From the NCBI GenBank assembly GCA_019745395.1, contig JAIETG010000013.1, positions 62,001-126,000 of the forward strand: DNA of 64,000 nucleotides, read 5' to 3'. The notes under the pieces were generated by a model, which was given only the letters and a program-made list of their open reading frames with translations, made no database searches and was not told the origin of the DNA. This stretch comes from Rhabdochlamydiaceae bacterium (GTDB lineage Bacteria; Chlamydiota; Chlamydiia; Chlamydiales; Rhabdochlamydiaceae). This document shows, one piece after another, positions 30,489 to 39,611 of this stretch. Position numbers and translations under genes: made by a program. How positions within the stretch are numbered: the first letter of the stretch is position 1; each line of letters begins with the position of its first letter.

Positions 30489-31058
30489 TTAGGCCTTCTT
30501 TACCCACTGATTATCTACATAGCATAATGTAGGAAATTCGAGGTGAAATGCGCTGAGAATGCCGTCAGGATGTCGTCCGCTTTCCGGGCAGGTTGTGTGG
30601 TCGTAGGGGAGGGCATTGAAGGCCTGTTCTGCACAAGTTTTGTTCAGATCAACGGGTGTGCCATCCGAGCTGGCTGTTAGTTTATTATTCACGCAGAAAT
30701 TAAACAATGTCGTGAGATCTGCTTTTTTTTCAGGAGAATTGAGTAGAGCGTCTGTAATTTCAGTTTTAAATCGGCTTGTTTGAGGATTAGATACATAGTC
30801 TACTGGATCAAAACTTGCGACAGGCGCTTTATCAGCATCTGTTAATGGTTTCCACTTTGGTTCTTGAGGATTTGTGGAAGTTGTTGCTGATTGTCCTAAT
30901 TTATAAATAACAGCTACAGCAATGACTCCAAGAGCTATGCCTCCGAGTAGCTGTGCATTCTTTGATAGCCAATTTTCTTCTTTTTTTGTGTTGGTAGAAT
31001 TTGTTTTTGGAGTTTGTTCTGAATTTCTTGAGTAGTTGCTTCTTTGTGTATTAATCAT
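30489..31058 (-). CDS. Unknown single-pass membrane protein with a Cys-rich C-terminal domain
   Basis: A 189-residue protein not recognised. The first 40 residues are polar and N/S/T-rich, followed by one membrane helix (LLGGIALGVIAVAVIYKLG, about residues 38-56). The C-terminal domain has four cysteines in the order FCVNN, TCAEQAF, TCPESGRH and LCYVDNQW, with spacing that could give disulfides or metal binding. The Shine-Dalgarno GGAGA precedes the ATG. With no signal peptide but a membrane helix behind a polar leader, a secreted membrane protein is possible. Confidence 0.68.
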   Translation of the reverse strand: MINTQRSNYSRNSEQTPKTNSTNTKKEENWLSKNAQLLGGIALGVIAVAVIYKLGQSATTSTNPQEPKWKPLTDADKAPVASFDPVDYVSNPQTSRFKTEITDALLNSPEKKADLTTLFNFCVNNKLTASSDGTPVDLNKTCAEQAFNALPYDHTTCPESGRHPDGILSAFHLEFPTLCYVDNQWVKKA

Positions 31059-31487
31059 TTTGTCTTCTCCAGCTTGTTAATAATAAGAATTATATAGCAT
31101 TTGTTCTTTTAATGCGAGTTTGTATTTTTGGTAATTTTTATTTTACACGTTTCTTAAGCCTTAGTTCTGTAAAAAACACATGAAGTTTTCCTTTTTTTTT
31201 GTGAAATTAAATGTTTTTTTATGCGATTTTAGTGAAGTCCACTTCTTATGTGTTCGTGGTATAATAAAATTTAATAAATATATTTTTGTTATCTTGTTGT
31301 GATTAACTTTTTACGCGTTTGTCTTTTTAAATAATTTTATTGTTGTTTCTGCGGTTTGTATCTCAAATATTTCCGTTAAGTGAAAAGTTGAAATGCTCTT
31401 TTTGTAAAAAAAATATTTGCACAAATTGCGAATAGCGTGTTATGGATAGTTCCACGTTCTATATAGAAACGACAAAAAGAGAAAGAT
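31059..31487. other. AT-rich divergent spacer
   Basis: About 430 bases between two divergent genes with no ORF. It contains TATAAT at 31260, a short palindrome GAAGTCCACTTC at 31234-31245 that could be a protein-binding site, and TTGCAC (31417) 18 bases before TATGGA (31441) as a weak promoter for the downstream gene. Confidence 0.4.
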
Positions 31488-32558
31488 ATGAAAGCTACAA
31501 CAGCTGGATGGATTTTATTCGCAATCTGTGTTTTCTCTTATGTCAATCCCTTAAAACTTATAGAAGAGTCAGTAGGTTATATACCTTTATATTTAGCAAA
31601 CTCAGCGCAAGAGACAACAGCTTATAAGGGCTCTGTTCAACTGGTAAAAAAAGCTCTTAATCTTAAAGATGTCCCCAAGCCAATTCCTGTTAAAACCCAA
31701 AAGATTACTCTTGCTGCAAGAGCTCTGTATATGAAGGGAAGTACAGAAGGCAATACGGTAGGAAAACAGTCAAATCTAGAACGTAATATTTCCACGGGGT
31801 CTGCTTTAAAACTTCACTCAGACATGAATTGGGGTGCGGATGTCGAATTGAGATATGGAAGAAAAGGAATGGATCTTGACTTAGGGGTTGAGTGGATGCA
31901 TATGAACTCCAAGTGGAAGCAGGGGCCCGATCTACGAGCTTTTATTGCTCCGACTCTTGCGGACCTGGAGCAATATACAACAGTTTCTTCATTAGTATCG
32001 GCCTCTGGTATCGCTTTAAATACTTTCGATGTAAATATTGGAAAAAACTACCTTAATAGCAAACGAATCAACCTGAAAATCTTTTTTGGGCTAACCGGAA
32101 TGACTGTGAGACAACATTTTTATCAAACTGTATATGGAGTAACTGTTCCTCATCCGACTTCTTCTACATCTTTCTCTAGTATGGATTCTATAGGGTTGTC
32201 AACAGCAGTTTCTTTGCAGTACATCATCGGAAGCGGAATTTCTCTTGTGGGAAAAACCAAAGGGGGGGCGTTAGCAAGTTACCTTCATTCGCAGGTTGCA
32301 AATTATAGCATATCGAATCCCTCCGAAATCAGTTCCTCTTTTAGTTCTCGTAAGCATTTTATATCCGGTTTTTTTTCTCAGATACTTGGCATGGAATGGA
32401 GCGAGAGTTTTCATAACGGACGATCTAAACTGAGCATAGGTGCTGGATGGGATCTTCTGGTCCTTACTTCTGCATGGAATATTGGAAGTGGAAGTAAACT
32501 TGAGCGAGATAATTTAGGACTTCAAGGTCTTTGTTTAGACGCTGCTTTTCAATTCTAA
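31488..32558 (+). CDS. Outer membrane beta-barrel protein, MOMP-like
   Basis: A 356-residue protein. The N-terminus MKATTAGWILFAICVFSYVNP is a signal peptide. The mature part has many amphipathic beta-strands (DVELRYGRKGMDLDLGVEWMHMN, FDVNIGKNYL, LKIFFGLTGMTVRQHF) and ends LCLDAAFQF, the terminal-phenylalanine signal of outer membrane barrels. The segment IFFGLTGMTVRQHFYQTVYG parallels FTGLKGTWQNQHN of the porin at 29170, so it may be a distant relative. A Shine-Dalgarno AAGAGAAAG precedes the ATG. Porin role inferred. Confidence 0.75.
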   Translation: MKATTAGWILFAICVFSYVNPLKLIEESVGYIPLYLANSAQETTAYKGSVQLVKKALNLKDVPKPIPVKTQKITLAARALYMKGSTEGNTVGKQSNLERNISTGSALKLHSDMNWGADVELRYGRKGMDLDLGVEWMHMNSKWKQGPDLRAFIAPTLADLEQYTTVSSLVSASGIALNTFDVNIGKNYLNSKRINLKIFFGLTGMTVRQHFYQTVYGVTVPHPTSSTSFSSMDSIGLSTAVSLQYIIGSGISLVGKTKGGALASYLHSQVANYSISNPSEISSSFSSRKHFISGFFSQILGMEWSESFHNGRSKLSIGAGWDLLVLTSAWNIGSGSKLERDNLGLQGLCLDAAFQF

Positions 32559-32560
32559 TT

Positions 32561-34390
32561 CTACTTATTTTGAAATTTTTTTATCTGATCAACGTCTTTA
32601 GAGGTAATGCCGGGAATTTTTTTGAGTTCCGCTTCTGTTTGCGAGAGGATATTTTGCAAACTCCCAAAGCTTTGTAAGAGTCTCTTTCTTTTGATGGGGC
32701 CGATGCCGGGAATTTCTTCGATAGCACTTTGTATTGTGGTTTTTCTGTGAGAATTTCGATAGAACGAAATAGCCTTTTCATGGGCTGCATCTCGTATTTT
32801 TTGTAAAAAAAACAGAAGGGGCGAGTGGGAAGATAAGGCGATGGGATCTGATTTTCCTGGAATATAAACCTTTTCCAGGGTCATGCCTTTGTCATGACGT
32901 CCATCTTCTTTGACTAAAGAGATAACGTCGACGTGGATGATTTCTTGTTCGTTTAGTACCTCTAAAGCAATGTTGAGTTGCCCTTTTCCTCCATCGATGA
33001 GAAGGAGATCGGGAAAGTCCTCTTCTTCTTTAGCTCGTATGATTCTACGTGTAAGAACTTGATGTAAAGCTGCGTAGTCGTTGGGTTTATCAAAACCTTT
33101 GATGTGATAGAGCCTCATTTTCTTTTTATCCTCTTTTCCATCGATAAAGACAGAGGATGCTGCGACTAAATGCTTATCTGCTAAGTTGGATGTGTCGAAA
33201 CACTCAATTTTTTTGGGATAACGACTTAAGGAAAAGCTTTCTTGTAACTGTAATAAAAGCTCTTCTTGAGATCTTTGCAGAGAGGCTTTTTGGTGAAAAG
33301 TGCTCTTAGCGTTTTTTTGTGCAAGATCGATAAGCGCCTTGCGGTCTCCTTTTTGAGGGGCGAGGATCTTAAAAGATTTTTTAGGGTGTATATCGCATAA
33401 AAGAGAGAAAATTTCTTTTTCTTGAGAAAGAGACATCGGCAGTAGAATCTCTTCAGGAAGGGCGGTACTTGTTTGATAGCGTTGCACTAAGAAGGTTGCC
33501 AAGATTTCTTCCTCTTCTTCTAAGATCTGCGAGCAAGAAAATGTTTCGCTATGTAAAAGATCTTCACCTCGGAAAACTAGACAGCTGATTAAGACTCTAT
33601 CACCTTCTCTATAAAGTCCTATGGCATCGATTTTTCTTTCTTGTGATTTTTGAAAGATGGTTTTTTCTTGTGTAACATGCTTGATTTGCTGGATTGTTCG
33701 AAGAAGGGCAGCTGCTTTTTCAAATTCTAAAGCATCTGAGGCTTTTTCCATTTCTTGAATTAGCTCATCTAGAATTTTTTGATTATTGCCTTTTAAAAAA
33801 TCGATAGCGCTAGATACGTAGACTCCATATTCTTTTTCGGAACATAAAGACATGCAAGGAGCGATGCATCGTTTCATGGAGTAGAGTAAGCAGGGACGAG
33901 ACCGTCTTTTTAATTCTTCATCAGAACACTGCCTTAAGGGGAACAGGCGACTCATGAGTTCATAGGTTTGTCTCGCGGCAGCTGTGTTGGGGTATGGTCC
34001 AAAATGTAAAGTTCCTTCAGGGGGTTTATCTTTAAACCGTACCAGTTGCAATCGCGGCCACTTTTCTTTGGGATGGATCGATAGACTAATGTAGTTTTTG
34101 TCATCTTTAAGTAGGATATTGAACTTAGGTTGATGTTTTTTGATCAGAGCATTTTCTAGAATCAGCGCTTCTTTTTCAGTAGGAACGATCAAGGTTTCAA
34201 TAGATGCGATTTCTGTTACAAGAAGAGGTAGGGTCGGCCTTGTGTCCCGTCCCGGAACAAAATATTGTTTTAGTCTTTTTTTTAAAGATTTAGCTTTGCC
34301 CACATAAATGACGATCCCTTTGCTGTTTTTCATGAGATACACGCCAGCATCCACAGGGTAGTTGTCTAACTCTTGGGGTTTAAACAGCAT
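32561..34390 (-). CDS. uvrC: Excinuclease ABC subunit C
   Basis: A 609-residue protein, normal length. It shows the GIY-YIG nuclease at the N-terminus (GVYLMKN...IVIYVGKAKSLKKRL), the UVR motif around residues 205-235, the RNase H-like C-terminal nuclease (ECFDTSNLAD, LLIDGGKGQL) and two helix-hairpin-helix motifs at the end (IPGIGPIKRKRLL and IPGITSKDVDQI). It makes both cuts in nucleotide excision repair. The ATG overlaps the stop of the preceding small gene (TAATG). Confidence 0.97.
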   Translation of the reverse strand: MLFKPQELDNYPVDAGVYLMKNSKGIVIYVGKAKSLKKRLKQYFVPGRDTRPTLPLLVTEIASIETLIVPTEKEALILENALIKKHQPKFNILLKDDKNYISLSIHPKEKWPRLQLVRFKDKPPEGTLHFGPYPNTAAARQTYELMSRLFPLRQCSDEELKRRSRPCLLYSMKRCIAPCMSLCSEKEYGVYVSSAIDFLKGNNQKILDELIQEMEKASDALEFEKAAALLRTIQQIKHVTQEKTIFQKSQERKIDAIGLYREGDRVLISCLVFRGEDLLHSETFSCSQILEEEEEILATFLVQRYQTSTALPEEILLPMSLSQEKEIFSLLCDIHPKKSFKILAPQKGDRKALIDLAQKNAKSTFHQKASLQRSQEELLLQLQESFSLSRYPKKIECFDTSNLADKHLVAASSVFIDGKEDKKKMRLYHIKGFDKPNDYAALHQVLTRRIIRAKEEEDFPDLLLIDGGKGQLNIALEVLNEQEIIHVDVISLVKEDGRHDKGMTLEKVYIPGKSDPIALSSHSPLLFFLQKIRDAAHEKAISFYRNSHRKTTIQSAIEEIPGIGPIKRKRLLQSFGSLQNILSQTEAELKKIPGITSKDVDQIKKFQNK

Positions 34391-34608
34391 TAGTTAGGTG
34401 ATAGAGAGGTCTTAGTTGGGATTTCAATGACTTGAGGCCTGCTCCCTTTTTTATGAAGGATAGAAAGCTCTTCATCCTCATTCCAGGAAGATTCTGGAGT
34501 CTCTCCATTTTCTAATTGTTCTTCGGGTGCTTCTATGGATACGTTTTGATGGGGGAGTGCAGAAAGAGAAAATGTTACGAAGGATAAAATAAGGATATGT
34601 TTTAGCAT
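34390..34608 (-). CDS. Small secreted protein between mutS and uvrC
   Basis: A 72-residue protein not recognised. MLKHILILSFVTFSLSALP is a signal peptide, and the remaining 50 residues are acidic and polar (EAPEEQLENGETPES, EDEELSIL). It overlaps uvrC by one base (TAATG), and lies 68 bases after mutS on the same strand, so it is probably cotranscribed with the repair genes, though a periplasmic peptide has no evident tie to repair. Confidence 0.65.
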   Translation of the reverse strand: MLKHILILSFVTFSLSALPHQNVSIEAPEEQLENGETPESSWNEDEELSILHKKGSRPQVIEIPTKTSLSPN

Positions 34609-34676
34609 AATGTGCCGGTATATTAGTTTGACTGCTCTTATTTCGAATGTTAAAATATTTATATTAAATAATCAAA

Positions 34677-37259
34677 TTAAAATAATTTTTTCCATTGAAA
34701 TAGTAATTGTAATGCCTCTAAAGGAGACAGTTTATTTACATCTAGTTTTTGTATTTGTTCTAAAAGCTCTTCTTTGCGGGGGTCGGGGGCTAAAAACAGT
34801 GAAAGCTGCTCTTCTTTTTTAGGGGGCAACCCTTTAGGAGCGTTCCCTTTTTCAAGGCTTTTAAGCATGTTTTGAGCTTGCTTTAGTACGGGAAGCGGAA
34901 GGCCTGCAAGTTTTGCAACATGAATTCCATAACTTTTATCGGCGCTTCCGCGCATAATCTTGCGAAGAAAGACGATACCACTTTCCGACTCATGCACTGC
35001 AATATTATAATTAATCGCCCCGGGAATTTTTTCTTCGAGTTGCGTCAGTTCAAAATAATGTGTGGCAAACAGCGTTTTGGCTTGTTTTCCGGTGGTCGTT
35101 AGAAGGTATTCAGCAACAGCCCAAGCAATGGAAATTCCATCATAAGTGCTCGTACCTCTTCCAATTTCATCTAAAATAACTAAAGATCGGTTGGTGGCAT
35201 TGTGTAGGATGTGCGCGGTTTCTGCCATTTCTACCATAAAGGTAGAATGGCCTTTAGCAAGGTTGTCGCTGGCTCCTATGCGAGTAAATACTTTATCGAC
35301 AATCCCTATATGAGCTCTTTTTGCCGGTACAAAGGATCCTATTTGCGTTAAAATAGCAATAAGAGCTACCTGCCGAATGAAGGTGGATTTTCCGGCCATA
35401 TTAGGTCCTGTAATCACTAAAAGTCGATGTTCCTCGTCATTAAGTAAAACGTCATTGGGAATAAAAGAATCCGATCTTAGATGCGCCTCGATGACAGGAT
35501 GTCTTCCTCCTTCGATATGAAAGAGAAGGCTTTCATCGATAGTTGGACATGTGTAGTTATGTTCTAAGGCTACTTCTGCTAGAGATAAAACACAGTCGAT
35601 ATGCGCTATTGCGGAGGCTATTTTGCGAACGGTATTTCCTTCCTTTGCGATTTCTTTTCTCAGTTCGTGAAAAAGATGCGTCTCTAAAGCAGAGATTTTG
35701 TCTTCGGCTGAAAGGACTTTATGTTCGTATTCTTTAAGCTCTGGTGTAATAAATCGTTCTGTATTTAGTAGGGTTTGACGCCTTTGGAAGGAAGCTGGCA
35801 TTTTTTCGGCCTGTCCTCTACTGACCTCAATGTAATAGCCAAAGGCCTTGGTGTAGCCAACTTTTAAAGTTCGGATTTGGGTCTCTTGCCTTAAAGTGTT
35901 TTGGTATTCAGCAATCCATTCTTGACTATTTTCACAGATCCTTCTTAGTTCATCTAAATCTGCATGGAACCCTTTTTTGATTACCTGTCCATCGCTTAAT
36001 CGAAAAGGGGGATCATCGCTTAATGCAGAGGCGATTTTTTCTGTAAGGGGAGAGACATCGCATAAGGAATTTGCCCATTCGCTTAGAAGAGGAGAGTCGA
36101 TTCCTTCTAGTAAAGCGAGAATTTTCGGAGATTGCTCTAAAGAAATCCTAAGGCCCAAAAGGTCTTTGGGGCTTGCAAAGCCAGTTTCTATTCGCATAAT
36201 GAGTCGTTCGAGATCTCTCACTTCTGATAGAGCAAGAGAGAGCATTTTTCTTTGAGGGAAGGATATAAAAAAAGAGAGGGCTTGTTGTCTTTGCTCAATG
36301 TCTGTAATGGAAAGCAGGGGATGGGTTAGCCAGTGTTTTAATAGCCGTCCTCCCATGGGAGTCTGAGTTTGGTCCAGGAGGTGCAGCAATGAGCATTTGC
36401 TTTCTTTGTCGTGTAGAGGCTCTAAGATCTCTAAATGTCTTAAGCTAATACTGTCCAGACACATGTATTTTCCAGATTTCTCTTTTTGCATGGTCTGGAT
36501 ATGCTCAATGGACACATGGAGCTGATCTTGTACATAGGAAAGAAGGCTACCTGCCGCGTGGACTCCTGCATCCATTCCTTGCAGTCCGAATCCATCTAAA
36601 GAAAGTACTCCAAAATGGCGAATTAAAAAATCGTGTGTTTGTTCCGGGTCGAAATGCCACTGTTCCCTTACAAGGACAGCGCAAGAAAGGTTTTCTATAG
36701 GTTCTTTGTATAAATTCATCGCTTTTTCAGAAACGATAAGCTCTTTGGGCTGTAAGCGCGAGAGTTCGTCTGACAAAGAAGTGAATGATTCGAATTCCCA
36801 TATTTTAAATTCTGCTGTGGTAAGGTCTAGTACGCTAAGCCCTAGCATTTGATTGAACAGAGAAAGACAGGCGATGAAGTGGTTAGACTTTTCTGAAAGC
36901 AGAGAAGATTGAATGACAGTTCCAGGAGTCACAATACGTACAACTTCTCTTTTTACAAGGCCTTTGACTTGTTTGGGATCTTCGATTTGTTCTGCGATGG
37001 CTACTCGGTATCCTCTGCTGACTAATCGATCAATATACCCTTCACTTGTATGAAACGGGATTCCTGCCATAGGAATTTCTTGTCTTTTTGTCAGAGTCAG
37101 TTCCAGTTCCTTGGATAAAGTAATAGCATCTGCGTAAAACGCTTCATAAAAATCTCCTAGACGAAAGAGCAAGAGAGATCCTTCAGCTTGTTTTTTACAA
37201 TCGTGCCACTGCACCATCATAGGAGAGACTTTTTCTTCGTAAGGTGTTGTAGAGGTCAT
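34677..37259 (-). CDS. mutS: DNA mismatch repair protein MutS
   Basis: An 860-residue MutS of full length. The mismatch-reading F-x-E is in GDFYEAFYAD near residue 37; the ATPase has TGPNMAGKST (Walker A, near residue 618), DEIGRGTSTYDG (Walker B and signature) and TLFATHYFELTQL. No MutL lies in the window. It overlaps the upstream small gene by ATGA. Mismatch repair state matters for the homopolymer runs noted elsewhere in this window. Confidence 0.97.
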   Translation of the reverse strand: MTSTTPYEEKVSPMMVQWHDCKKQAEGSLLLFRLGDFYEAFYADAITLSKELELTLTKRQEIPMAGIPFHTSEGYIDRLVSRGYRVAIAEQIEDPKQVKGLVKREVVRIVTPGTVIQSSLLSEKSNHFIACLSLFNQMLGLSVLDLTTAEFKIWEFESFTSLSDELSRLQPKELIVSEKAMNLYKEPIENLSCAVLVREQWHFDPEQTHDFLIRHFGVLSLDGFGLQGMDAGVHAAGSLLSYVQDQLHVSIEHIQTMQKEKSGKYMCLDSISLRHLEILEPLHDKESKCSLLHLLDQTQTPMGGRLLKHWLTHPLLSITDIEQRQQALSFFISFPQRKMLSLALSEVRDLERLIMRIETGFASPKDLLGLRISLEQSPKILALLEGIDSPLLSEWANSLCDVSPLTEKIASALSDDPPFRLSDGQVIKKGFHADLDELRRICENSQEWIAEYQNTLRQETQIRTLKVGYTKAFGYYIEVSRGQAEKMPASFQRRQTLLNTERFITPELKEYEHKVLSAEDKISALETHLFHELRKEIAKEGNTVRKIASAIAHIDCVLSLAEVALEHNYTCPTIDESLLFHIEGGRHPVIEAHLRSDSFIPNDVLLNDEEHRLLVITGPNMAGKSTFIRQVALIAILTQIGSFVPAKRAHIGIVDKVFTRIGASDNLAKGHSTFMVEMAETAHILHNATNRSLVILDEIGRGTSTYDGISIAWAVAEYLLTTTGKQAKTLFATHYFELTQLEEKIPGAINYNIAVHESESGIVFLRKIMRGSADKSYGIHVAKLAGLPLPVLKQAQNMLKSLEKGNAPKGLPPKKEEQLSLFLAPDPRKEELLEQIQKLDVNKLSPLEALQLLFQWKKLF

Positions 37260-37714
37260 GGGACAAATTTCCTATAAAGTCGTTTCCAGAAAGAAGAGGG
37301 TCGTAATGTGAAATGATTTCCTTTTTTAGCGAGCATAGCCCCTTGAAAAGATTTTTGTACCGCTGGGTGTACAGGGTAATTGGCTTTTATCGAGGTGCTA
37401 AAAGAAGAGGGGATCCTATCATTAGCTTCTTGCAAAACTTTTTCAATTTGCATCTGACAGCTTTGGTTCCAGTTTTGCAAGAGCTTAAGATCTTGGTTTA
37501 GTTGAGAGAGTTGTTCAATTAATTCTTCCAAACTCGCTTTAGGCTTCGCATTTTGTAGACGAGAAGGGGGGCTGTTTGTTTGCTGAACCTCTAATCGCAG
37601 TTGAAAAATCTTGATCAAAAGCGGGATCATGACGTTTTTAATTTGCCCTTGCAGTTGGTTAAGGCTGCTATCTTGTGGGATTTCCTGAGATGTGATGGCA
37701 TCGAATTCTAACAT
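37256..37714 (-). CDS. Unknown protein upstream of mutS, chlamydial position conserved
   Basis: A 152-residue protein not recognised. It is helical, with a glutamine- and leucine-rich stretch (LEELIEQLSQLNQDLKLLQNW) that may form a coiled coil, and a basic C-terminus (FWKRLYRKFVP). No signal peptide or membrane segment. In Chlamydia a small hypothetical gene also sits between mutS and dnaG, so it is probably its counterpart by position. It is divergent from dnaG and overlaps mutS by ATGA. Confidence 0.72.
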   Translation of the reverse strand: MLEFDAITSQEIPQDSSLNQLQGQIKNVMIPLLIKIFQLRLEVQQTNSPPSRLQNAKPKASLEELIEQLSQLNQDLKLLQNWNQSCQMQIEKVLQEANDRIPSSFSTSIKANYPVHPAVQKSFQGAMLAKKGNHFTLRPSSFWKRLYRKFVP

Positions 37715-37773
37715 AATATCTCCCTTCTTTAGCTCTTTCTTTAGGTCAAGAAAAGATTTGCGCTTAATTTTGT

Positions 37774-37802
37774 TTGACGTAGAGAAAGGTCCTAGCTTAA
37801 AG
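37774..37802 (+). promoter_or_regulatory. Possible dnaG promoter
   Basis: TTGACG (37774-37779) and TTAAAG (37797-37802), spacer 17, 37 bases before the dnaG ATG. The -35 is good, the -10 poor. Confidence 0.4.
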
Positions 37803-37838
37803 TGTAAGAGAACAACTAATAGATCTCAATCGATTTTC

Positions 37839-39611
37839 ATGGCTATCTATTCTAAAGAAAGCTTAGAGAGGCTCCGCCAAAAGATAGACCTTGGCGAGGT
37901 AATCTCTTCCTATGTTTCTATGCAAAGAAGCGGCGCTTCTTATAAAGCGCTATGCCCTTTCCATGAGGAAAAAACTCCGTCTTTTTTAATCCATAAAGGG
38001 GATTCTCACTATCATTGTTTTGGCTGTGGAGCGCATGGAGATGCTATTTCTTTTTTGATGGAATATGCGAAAATGACCTTTGTGGAGGCTTTAGAGTCTT
38101 TGGCGGAAAGATTTCAAGTGTCTTTGGAAAAAGTGGAAGAAGAAGAAAAAGGTCCGGATAAAAAGAAGCTCAAACAGGTATTAGAAAGAGCTTCTGTCTT
38201 CTATCGTTTTTTTCTTTTACATTCTGACGAAGGGAAAATAGCTCTGCAGTATCTGTATAAACGGGATATCGATCTTGCTTTTATTGAGCGCTTTGAAATT
38301 GGATATGCCCCTAAGCAAGGGGATATGCTTTATAAACTTTTAAAAGCAGAGGGTTTTCCGGATGAAGACCTCCAATTAGCGGGACTTTATTTGCCGAGCC
38401 GAAGGAAAGATTTTTTTACAGAGCGGATCACATTTCCCATTCGCGATCGCATGGGAGCTGTTATCGGATTTTCTGCTCGTAAGTTCAAAGAAGAGACTTT
38501 TGGGGGAAAGTACATCAACACCTCGGAAACTCCTCTTTTTAAAAAATCTCAGGTTCTTTTTGGATTTTGCTATAGTCGCCATCGCATGGCTAAAGAGCGC
38601 AAAGCTATTATTGTAGAAGGGCAAATTGATGCCTTAAGGCTAATTTTTGAGGGTTTTGATTTTACGGTAGCAGGACAGGGCACCGCCTTTGGTGATGGGC
38701 ATGTAAAAGAGCTTTTAGGGTTGGGTGTCCAGCAGGTTTATCTTGCTTTTGATGGAGATAGAGCGGGAAAAGAAGCTGCGGTTAAAGTAGGGGATCTATT
38801 TCAAAAAAAAGGAGTAGAGGTTCTTTTACTTTCTTTGCCAACAGGCAGCGATCCTGACTCTTTTTTGCGAGAAAAAGGCAAAGAAGCTTTTGCCAAACTT
38901 TTAGAAAATGGAATCGATTATCTTTCTTTTTATTATCGACACCTTTCAGAATCGCAGGATCTCACTTCTCCTGCGCAAAAAAATACGATTGTAGAAAAAA
39001 TAGCCAGTACGATTCGCGCATGGGAGCACCCAGTTCTTGTACATGAAAGCTTGAAAAAACTGGCAAAAATGGCAGATCTTCCCCCAGAGGCTTTAGGGTC
39101 TCAGATGGTATCTCCCCCTATACAAGCGCCACGTTACTATCCCAAGACGCCGCTCACCATTCAGCCAGACCGTATTTTGGAAATGGATCTTTTGCGTTGG
39201 CTTTTAGTTTTTCCTGACCCGACTTCCTCCCATTTTCTGATGATTCAAAAGAATCTTTGTAAAAAAGATTTTCGTATTCCTGCCTGTGCAGAGTTTTTTG
39301 AGACCTATCTTCGCCTTTCTTTAGAAGAAAGGAAAGAGTGGTTAACCTTGGCAGGGCATCTTACCAAGCAAGAAGAGCAAGATCTGTTTCATGAGCTATT
39401 GCAAAAAAAGATCAATAAGCAAAGAGCCTCTGAGCATGTACAAGAAACGATTAAAAAAATCTTGCAACGCAATTGGATGCAGCAAAAAGAAGAGATCTTA
39501 GAGCGTATGAGAAAAAGTCCAACAGAAGAAGAAAGCTTTCGCCTCTCTCAAGAGTTTAACGAGCTCAATAAAAAGCCTCCAGAAATTCACGGCGAGAAAT
39601 CTTTTCCTTGA
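37839..39611 (+). CDS. dnaG: DNA primase
   Basis: A 590-residue primase. The ATG at 37839 gives MAIYSKESLERLRQKIDLGE, the usual start; the open frame upstream runs through the spacer and is not coding. The CHC2 zinc finger is CPFHEEKTPSF...HCFGCGAHGD, and the TOPRIM domain has IVEGQIDALRL and AFDGDRAGKEAA. The C-terminal helical part should contact the replicative helicase. It synthesises RNA primers at the fork. A decayed copy of part of the TOPRIM region lies 2.6 kb downstream. The 3' end overlaps the convergent gene by 25 bases. Confidence 0.96.
   Translation: MAIYSKESLERLRQKIDLGEVISSYVSMQRSGASYKALCPFHEEKTPSFLIHKGDSHYHCFGCGAHGDAISFLMEYAKMTFVEALESLAERFQVSLEKVEEEEKGPDKKKLKQVLERASVFYRFFLLHSDEGKIALQYLYKRDIDLAFIERFEIGYAPKQGDMLYKLLKAEGFPDEDLQLAGLYLPSRRKDFFTERITFPIRDRMGAVIGFSARKFKEETFGGKYINTSETPLFKKSQVLFGFCYSRHRMAKERKAIIVEGQIDALRLIFEGFDFTVAGQGTAFGDGHVKELLGLGVQQVYLAFDGDRAGKEAAVKVGDLFQKKGVEVLLLSLPTGSDPDSFLREKGKEAFAKLLENGIDYLSFYYRHLSESQDLTSPAQKNTIVEKIASTIRAWEHPVLVHESLKKLAKMADLPPEALGSQMVSPPIQAPRYYPKTPLTIQPDRILEMDLLRWLLVFPDPTSSHFLMIQKNLCKKDFRIPACAEFFETYLRLSLEERKEWLTLAGHLTKQEEQDLFHELLQKKINKQRASEHVQETIKKILQRNWMQQKEEILERMRKSPTEEESFRLSQEFNELNKKPPEIHGEKSFP

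Noticed and set aside
37692-37838. 49-codon extension of DnaG
   Set aside because: It runs through the spacer and the start of the divergent gene; DnaG homology begins right at the ATG at 37839.
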